A stretch of 11,561 nucleotides of DNA, taken from positions 1 through 11,561 of the forward strand of contig JAILQN010000119.1 of assembly GCA_024699005.1 (NCBI GenBank). The letters are read 5' to 3'. Below are positions 7,105 to 11,561 of the stretch, in pieces. The stretch is from Clostridia bacterium. Its GTDB lineage: Bacteria; Bacillota_A; Clostridia; Oscillospirales; Acutalibacteraceae. The notes below the pieces were generated by a model. That model made no database searches. It was not told the origin of the DNA and saw nothing but the letters and a program-made list of their open reading frames with translations. Positions within the stretch are counted from its first letter, which is position 1; the number at the start of each line of letters is the position of its first letter. Both the position numbers and the translations under genes were made by a program.

Positions 7105-7300
7105 TTCGCGAAGCGATGGAGGAGACGCCGGCCGGTGTTGAGAGCGGAGAGTGCAGGGTGGAGTTTTGTGAACTTTCAAATGCGCCGCGTAAATCTGAGT
7201 GGTCAGGGATCAGTGGTCAGTGGATAGCTTTTTTAAATGCGCCGCGACAAAGCCGCCCCTTGGCAGGGGCTGCTTGTGAGGTCATCGCGCTTCGTGTAAT
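7105..7300. repeat. Degenerate repeat patch in gene-free DNA
   Basis: This stretch holds no convincing gene. AAATGCGCCGCG occurs twice (7178-7189 and 7235-7246), GTGGTCAG twice 14 bp apart (7199 and 7213), and GAGAGCGGAGAGTGCAG-like purine-rich repetition lies at 7141-7162. A strong hairpin pairs 7250-7260 with 7265-7275 (10 of 11 pairs, loop TGGC). CGAAGCGATG near 7110 and CATCGCGCTTCG at 7283-7294 are imperfect inverted copies that could mark the edges of a small decayed repeat element. This is a description only; no element family is identified. Confidence 0.4.
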
Positions 7301-7361
7301 TTTTTTGATTCGTCGAAAAGTATCGTCCAGCTCAGCCTATAAGCCGGGCACGATATCGGTG

Positions 7362-7390
7362 TTGACAAGGACTATTGTTCATTCTATAAT
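7362..7390 (+). promoter_or_regulatory. Perfect-consensus sigma-A promoter
   Basis: TTGACA (7362-7367) and TATAAT (7385-7390) are both exact consensus hexamers with the optimal 17-bp spacer. Transcription would start near 7397. The first reading frame with a good ribosome site downstream is the 33-codon ORF at 7526; the LRR-dockerin gene follows at 7704. A weaker second candidate, TTGATT (7439-7444) with TAATAT (7461-7466) at 16 bp, lies between. Confidence 0.75.
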
Positions 7391-7443
7391 GAAAACAGCA
7401 ATTTCGTTCCTTCAAAAAGCGTTTTCGTTTCCGGGCTGTTGAT

Positions 7444-7513
7444 TTTCGGTTTTTTTCGTGTAATATCGTAATTGCAAACGGCAAGTCGCGGTAAGAGCGA
7501 TACAAAACCGAAA
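7444..7513 (+). promoter_or_regulatory. Structured leader with a 10-bp inverted repeat ending at the Shine-Dalgarno
   Basis: TTTCGGTTTT (7444-7453) pairs perfectly with AAAACCGAAA (7504-7513), and the right arm runs straight into the GGAG (7514-7517) of the small ORF. Inside, TATCG (7464-7468) can pair with CGATA (7498-7502) and TTGC (7472-7475) with GCAA (7481-7484). It could modulate translation of the small ORF. It does not match a riboswitch class that I recognise. Confidence 0.4.
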
Positions 7514-7525
7514 GGAGTGTTGAAA

Positions 7526-7627
7526 ATGCTGCTCGCTCATGAAATCACATTTGAGGTGCTTTCGGCAGCCATACCCGCCGTGATCAGGCGGAAGGCGGTC
7601 AGAAAAATGAAGAACCGTCATTCATAG
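7526..7627 (+). CDS. Small ORF, 33 residues, unknown function
   Basis: ATG 7526 follows AAAGGAG (7511-7517) with an 8-base spacer, and the frame runs 33 codons to TAG 7625-7627. The peptide is moderately hydrophobic at its N-terminal half (LLAHEITFEVLSAAIPAVI) and strongly basic after it (eight Lys/Arg among residues 20-31), which would suit an amphipathic, membrane- or RNA-associated peptide. I recognise no family. It lies about 130 bases behind the perfect-consensus promoter and 76 bp ahead of the LRR-dockerin gene, on the same strand, so it could be a real small protein or a regulatory leader peptide. The evidence is the ribosome site, promoter and spacing only; coding status is not proven. 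Confidence 0.45.
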   Translation: MLLAHEITFEVLSAAIPAVIRRKAVRKMKNRHS

Positions 7628-7686
7628 GATCTGGTTGATCACACACACAAATCAAACCGAAATTTAAAAAAATGAAAATCAAAAAA

Positions 7687-7783
7687 ACATGGAGGCATTG
7701 ATCATGAAAACATTTAAAAGGATCGTATTCGTTCTTGCAGCCGCGGCGCTGCTTATAGGGTGCGTGCCGCTGGGTTTCGCGGA
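7687..7783 (+). repeat. Leader cassette copy 1 (ribosome site plus signal peptide)
   Basis: These 97 bp, covering the GGAGG site and the first 26 codons of the LRR-dockerin gene, match 9441-9537 with only 5 differences. Every coding difference is synonymous. The match begins sharply at ACATGGAGG. Confidence 0.9.
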
Positions 7784-9398
7784 AGAAGAGACGTCCGGGA
7801 ACTGGAAGTATGAAACGATAGAAGGCGGAATCGGAATCAGAATCACCGGGTACACCGGATCGGAAAAAGTTGTTAAAATACCGGATACGTTAGACGGCAA
7901 AATCGTTACGGAAATCGGACCATCAGCTTTTTCGGGTACACAGATAACGGAGATCACCATTCCGAAAAACGTCAACAATATGAATGATAGCGTATCTGGC
8001 GACGGCACATCCGCTTTGGACGGAATGAATTCGCTCAACAAAGTTATATTTGAAGACGGATTCGAGAGAAAATCGATCCCCGTCGGTGCGGTAAGAGGTA
8101 ATACCGCCGTCACCGAGGTCGATATCCCGGCGAGTGTTGAAGAAATCGGAGTGCGCGCTTTTGAGGGCTGTACTCATCTGAACAAGGTGCCAATGTCGAA
8201 AAATACGGAATACATTTATGAATGCGCCTTTAATGGGTGCGCGAAGCTGGATAAAATCTACATCCCGGACGGCGTGCTGGAAATCGGAGCGATGGCATTT
8301 GCGAATACTATACTGACATCGGTCACTCTTCCCGACTCACTTACTTCGATCGGACATTCCGCGTTTTTGGGGACACCGATAACGGAAATCACCATTCCGA
8401 AAAACGTCAATAATATGAATTCAGACTGGGAAGGTAACGGCACATCAGCGTTGTACGGAATGAATTCGCTCAACAAAGTTATATTTGAAGACGGCTTCGA
8501 GAGAAAATCGATCCCTGCCTACGCAGCAAAAGACAATACCGCCGTTACCGAGGTCATTATTCCGGATAGTGTTGAAGAGATCGGCACTTGCGCATTTGAG
8601 GGTTGTATACATCTGAAAAAAGTGACAATGTCGAAAAATACGGAATACGTCGATGAATGCGCTTTTAATGGGTGCGCGAAGCTGGATAAAATCGACATTC
8701 CGGACGGCGTGCTGGAAATCGGAACGATGGCATTTGCAAATACGAAACTGACGTCGGTCACTCTTCCCGACTCACTTACTTCGATCGGACATTCTGCGTT
8801 TTCGGGGACGCCGATAACGGAGATCACCATTCCGAAAAACGTCAATAATATGATTTCAGTCTGGAATGGTAACTATACATCAGCGTTGTACGGAATGAAT
8901 TCGCTCAACAGAGTAATATTTACAAGCGGGTTCGAGAGAAAATCTATCCCTGACTACGCGGTAAAAGACAATACCGCGGTCACCGAGGTCGTTATCCCGG
9001 CGGGTGTTGAAGCAGTCGGCGATCACGCTTTTGAGGGCTGCACACATCTGAAAAAAGCTGTTTTCCCGTCTGACGCCCCGTACGCCGACGCAGTAGCCGG
9101 AACGATCAAAGAACAGACCGGCAATAATGACATCAAGGTTATAAAAAGCGACGCCGAGTATAATAAGTACACAAAAGATGCGGATCCCGTCAGACCCGGC
9201 GACGTCACCGGCGACGGTCAGGTGCTCGCCGACGACGCAAGGCTTGCCCTTCGCAAGTCCGCAAAGCTTGAAGAGCTTGATGAAAAGCAGTTCAGAGCCG
9301 CCGACGTTGACGGCAACGGCCAGGTGCTTGCGGATGACGCCAGGCAGATTCTCCGGTACTCCGCAAAGCTTCAGAGCGCGTTTGATAAGGCGAAATAA
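7704..9398 (+). CDS. Secreted BspA-like LRR_5 protein with C-terminal type I dockerin
   Basis: A 564-residue exported protein. I place the start at ATG 7704, not the in-frame ATG 7689, because GGAGG (7691-7695) is ideally spaced for 7704, overlaps the earlier ATG, and the same layout is seen in the downstream paralogue. The signal peptide is MKTFKR plus a hydrophobic core, with possible cleavage after GFA (26) or at a lipobox LIGC (17-20). Residues about 45-455 are LRR_5 repeats, with typical lines such as IPDSVEEIGTCAFEGC. They are arranged in a 145-residue super-repeat beginning at 81, 226 and 371. Residues about 498-557 are a dockerin with two calcium loops: GDVTGDGQVLADDA (D500, T502, D504, D511) and ADVDGNGQVLADDA (D534, D536, N538, D545). 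Dockerins bind cohesins on scaffoldins, so the LRR part is probably displayed at the cell surface for protein or glycan binding. No catalytic domain is visible. It lies 59 bp before the paralogue, without a clear terminator. Confidence 0.93.
   Translation: MKTFKRIVFVLAAAALLIGCVPLGFAEEETSGNWKYETIEGGIGIRITGYTGSEKVVKIPDTLDGKIVTEIGPSAFSGTQITEITIPKNVNNMNDSVSGDGTSALDGMNSLNKVIFEDGFERKSIPVGAVRGNTAVTEVDIPASVEEIGVRAFEGCTHLNKVPMSKNTEYIYECAFNGCAKLDKIYIPDGVLEIGAMAFANTILTSVTLPDSLTSIGHSAFLGTPITEITIPKNVNNMNSDWEGNGTSALYGMNSLNKVIFEDGFERKSIPAYAAKDNTAVTEVIIPDSVEEIGTCAFEGCIHLKKVTMSKNTEYVDECAFNGCAKLDKIDIPDGVLEIGTMAFANTKLTSVTLPDSLTSIGHSAFSGTPITEITIPKNVNNMISVWNGNYTSALYGMNSLNRVIFTSGFERKSIPDYAVKDNTAVTEVVIPAGVEAVGDHAFEGCTHLKKAVFPSDAPYADAVAGTIKEQTGNNDIKVIKSDAEYNKYTKDADPVRPGDVTGDGQVLADDARLALRKSAKLEELDEKQFRAADVDGNGQVLADDARQILRYSAKLQSAFDKAK
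7944..9056 (+). repeat. 435-bp in-frame super-repeat, 2.6 copies
   Basis: Units begin at 7944, 8379 and 8814, an exact 435-bp (145-codon) spacing; the third is partial and fades around 9056. Copies are very similar at DNA level, including GAATTCGCTCAACAAAGT in copies 1 and 2 and CCCGACTCACTTACTTCGAT in the first two full units. This indicates recent internal duplication or ongoing conversion. Confidence 0.92.
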
Positions 9399-9440
9399 AC
9401 GGTTCGTATCTATAGTTTTTCTTACGAAATGAATATAAAT

Positions 9441-9537
9441 ACATGGAGGCATCGATCATGAAAACGTTTAAAAGGATCGTATTCGTTCTTGCAGCCGCAG
9501 CGCTGCTTATAGGGTGTGTGCCGCTGGGGTTCGCGGA
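9441..9537 (+). repeat. Leader cassette copy 2 (ribosome site plus signal peptide)
   Basis: This is the second copy of the 97-bp block described at 7687-7783. The 26 encoded residues are identical although the mature proteins that follow have diverged widely. Confidence 0.9.
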
Positions 9538-11561
9538 GGATCTGACCTACGGGGACTGGAAGTATGAAATAATCAGCGGCGGAGTAAAGATTACCGCTTA
9601 CACCGGAACAAAAACAAAGGTCGTTGTCCCCGATATCATTGACGGCAAACCGGTAACGGCTATAGCCGGCGGAGCGTTTGAAGAATCAGGAAAAGGGATC
9701 ACGGATCTGACGATCTCCAAATACGTTGAACAGATGAGTACTCGGCTATGGTTCAGAGATGACTTTTCGCACTCACAGTATTCGGATTTTGCTCTTAAAG
9801 GTATGAGCAGCCTTAAAACGCTGACTTTTGCAGACGGTATACAGAACGTACCCGCCGGCGCGGCGTTCGGCAGAACGTCTCTTGCGAAAGTCATCATTCC
9901 GGACAGCGCGGAAACGATCGGAGACGAAGCTTTCCGCGGCTGCGCCGGTCTGACCGAAGTGGTCCTGTCCCCAACGTCCTATCTTACGGGGATCGGCGTT
10001 CAGGCGTTTCAGAACTGTAAGCTCCTGGACGGATTCGTTTTTCCGGAAGAACTTAAAACAATAGGCGAAAGCGCGTTTGAAGACGCCGGACTGGAATCCG
10101 TCACGTTTGCAGAGGGATTGGATAGTATTAACGCCTATGCCTTTAAAAATACAAGACTGTCGTCTGTAAAACTTCCCGATTCGCTGACTTCGATAGGATG
10201 CGCTGCCTTCTCGGGAACAAAGATCAGGGAATTGACCGTACCGAAAAACGTTGAAAGAATGTATTCCTACTCTGATATAAAAACGGGCGCGTCCGGCACC
10301 GCATTGGCGGGTATGGAACACCTCAGAACGCTGATATTTGCCGAAGGTATGGACAAAATACCGTCAAAAGCTGCCAGCGGCATGATCTCGCTCCGGAAGG
10401 TCGTGATCCCGGACAGCGTTACGGAGATCGGCAGCGAGGCGTTTATGGGCTGTTCCGCATTGACGCGGGTCGTGATCCCGGACAGCGTTACGGAGATCGG
10501 CAGCCAGGCGTTTATGGGCTGTTCCGCTTTGACACAGGTCGAGATCTCGCCCGATTCCAGACTGACAATTATCCATGAGCAGGCTTTTCGGGGCTGTACA
10601 ATGCTGACAAGTATCGATCTGCCCGATAATAACCTTACAACTTTAGAGTATTTCGCTTTTGAAGGATCGGGTCTTACCGCCATAACGATACCGAAAACGG
10701 TGACCGTTATGAGCACTGACGGAGCAAGTTGGGGGGCGTCCGGTCCGGCATTATACAATATGCCAAAACTTGAAACGATTACTTTTGCAGACGGGATTAA
10801 AGCAATACCGGATAACACGATCGGCACCAGCTGCGCAGGACTCAAAAAGATTTGCGTCTACGACTGCATCGAGGACGCTGGCAATATTGCGGACACGCTG
10901 AAAGGGTTAACAAATAATCCGGAGCTTATCGTTGATATCCGGCCGTGTGCGGAGAATGAGAACGATACGGGCGATCCCTCCGGAAACGTCTACAACCTGG
11001 GCGAAGAGACCTACGGATTCGAAAATTATCTTGACACGGACAGCGTCGGCCACTGCTTCGGAATGGCTGCAACCAGCCAGGGATATTATCTTGACGGTAT
11101 CGGGGAGCTTGAAATGCCCGACGGGCTCGGCTCGCTCTATGAACTCAAGTCCGAATACGACAACGAGAGCGTAAAAGCGGAGATATGCAGATATCAGAAG
11201 ATCCAGGGCAAATATGTGAACGACGCGGTTATCGCCGGCGGGCATTTCATCAACGATTTCGACAGGACCGGCGCCATGGATGAATGGAACTCCGTGCTGG
11301 AGGCGGTCCGCGATAAAAAATACGACGGCTCGGGCAAACTGATGGTCGGCATATGGAGCGAAAAAGACGGCGGTCACATGGTCAGCTTCCTTTATTACAA
11401 GGAAGTCAAAGGCGAAGAGAGGATCTACGTATACGACAGCAATTATCCCGATACGGAGACTTATCTTTACGCTGCGGACGGGAAGATCCGTCAGGCGCCG
11501 TACACCGGCTTCGGCACGCCGATCGACTGTATACAGCTGATAGACGTCCAGAAATATTTTG
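9458..11561 (+). CDS. Secreted LRR_5 protein with C-terminal cysteine-peptidase-like domain, 5' part
   Basis: The frame is open from ATG 9458 for 701 codons to the window edge, so the C-terminus is missing. GGAGG (9445-9449) sets the start. After the signal peptide (1-26) come LRR_5 repeats from about 40 to 490, among them two almost identical tandem 23-residue units (VVIPDSVTEIGS type, 315-360). From about 508 the sequence changes character: NLGEETYGFENYL, then GHCFGMA with C533, then DGGHMVSF with H640, and VYDSNYPD with D660/N662. The Cys-His-Asp/Asn order, with the Cys at the start of a helix-like segment, is that of papain-fold cysteine peptidases; this is inference from motif order, not a firm family match. 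By analogy with the neighbouring paralogue a dockerin may follow beyond the window. The leader is shared with that paralogue; co-transcription is likely. It may be a surface-displayed peptidase or transglutaminase-like enzyme with an LRR targeting module. Confidence 0.85.
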   Translation, partial: MKTFKRIVFVLAAAALLIGCVPLGFAEDLTYGDWKYEIISGGVKITAYTGTKTKVVVPDIIDGKPVTAIAGGAFEESGKGITDLTISKYVEQMSTRLWFRDDFSHSQYSDFALKGMSSLKTLTFADGIQNVPAGAAFGRTSLAKVIIPDSAETIGDEAFRGCAGLTEVVLSPTSYLTGIGVQAFQNCKLLDGFVFPEELKTIGESAFEDAGLESVTFAEGLDSINAYAFKNTRLSSVKLPDSLTSIGCAAFSGTKIRELTVPKNVERMYSYSDIKTGASGTALAGMEHLRTLIFAEGMDKIPSKAASGMISLRKVVIPDSVTEIGSEAFMGCSALTRVVIPDSVTEIGSQAFMGCSALTQVEISPDSRLTIIHEQAFRGCTMLTSIDLPDNNLTTLEYFAFEGSGLTAITIPKTVTVMSTDGASWGASGPALYNMPKLETITFADGIKAIPDNTIGTSCAGLKKICVYDCIEDAGNIADTLKGLTNNPELIVDIRPCAENENDTGDPSGNVYNLGEETYGFENYLDTDSVGHCFGMAATSQGYYLDGIGELEMPDGLGSLYELKSEYDNESVKAEICRYQKIQGKYVNDAVIAGGHFINDFDRTGAMDEWNSVLEAVRDKKYDGSGKLMVGIWSEKDGGHMVSFLYYKEVKGEERIYVYDSNYPDTETYLYAADGKIRQAPYTGFGTPIDCIQLIDVQKYF
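10400..10537 (+). repeat. 69-bp tandem duplication of one LRR_5 unit
   Basis: Bases 10400-10468 and 10469-10537 are head-to-tail copies differing at 4 of 69 positions. Each encodes one 23-residue LRR_5 unit, so the duplication lengthens the solenoid by exactly one turn in frame. Confidence 0.93.

Noticed and set aside
7116..7442. Plus-strand open frame of 108 codons in the repeat patch
   Set aside because: It spans direct repeats, a hairpin and the consensus promoter, has no ribosome site at its start, and its composition resembles translated repeat DNA.
7689..7691. Earlier in-frame ATG for the LRR-dockerin gene
   Set aside because: It overlaps the GGAGG site that serves ATG 7704 and would add MEALI ahead of a normal signal peptide; the paralogue supports the later start.
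7944..9056. Regularly spaced repeats as a CRISPR array
   Set aside because: The 435-bp units are coding, in frame and contiguous, without unique spacers of 30-40 bp.

Overview
The window looks like a chromosomal segment from an anaerobic, gut-type Clostridia bacterium, most likely in the Oscillospiraceae/Ruminococcaceae range. Support for this is a type I dockerin, BspA-like leucine-rich-repeat (LRR_5) secreted proteins, a flavodiiron/flavin reductase/rubredoxin oxygen-scavenging fusion, and strong AGGAGG-type ribosome sites with near-consensus sigma-A promoters. The taxonomic call is an inference from gene content and was not confirmed by any search.

Left part (1-5008), all on the minus strand. 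First comes the N-terminal 221 codons of an Ldh_2-type malate/lactate/ureidoglycolate dehydrogenase, with its own promoter, running off the left edge. Next is a closely packed cluster, transcribed right to left: a secreted calcineurin-like metallophosphoesterase, a membrane PAP2 phosphatase and a hexapeptide-repeat acyltransferase. This set is consistent with envelope lipid or surface-glycan turnover. A separate AT-rich ATPase of the ATPase_2/DUF234 type follows, with its own promoter overlapped by a 39-bp imperfect palindrome.

Centre (5009-7703). A divergent promoter region drives a three-module flavodiiron protein to the right. After it lies about 740 bp without a large gene. This holds three strong hairpins, a degenerate repeat patch, a perfect TTGACA-17-TATAAT promoter, a structured leader and a 33-codon small ORF with a strong Shine-Dalgarno sequence.

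Right part (7704-11561), plus strand. Two tandem paralogous secreted LRR_5 proteins share an essentially identical signal-peptide cassette. The first contains a 435-bp super-repeat and ends in a dockerin. The second ends, as far as the window shows, in a domain with a Cys...His...Asp/Asn order like papain-fold cysteine peptidases, and it runs off the right edge. The pair may be transcribed from the consensus promoter at 7362-7390 together with the small ORF. No tRNA, rRNA, CRISPR array, transposase or integrase was seen.
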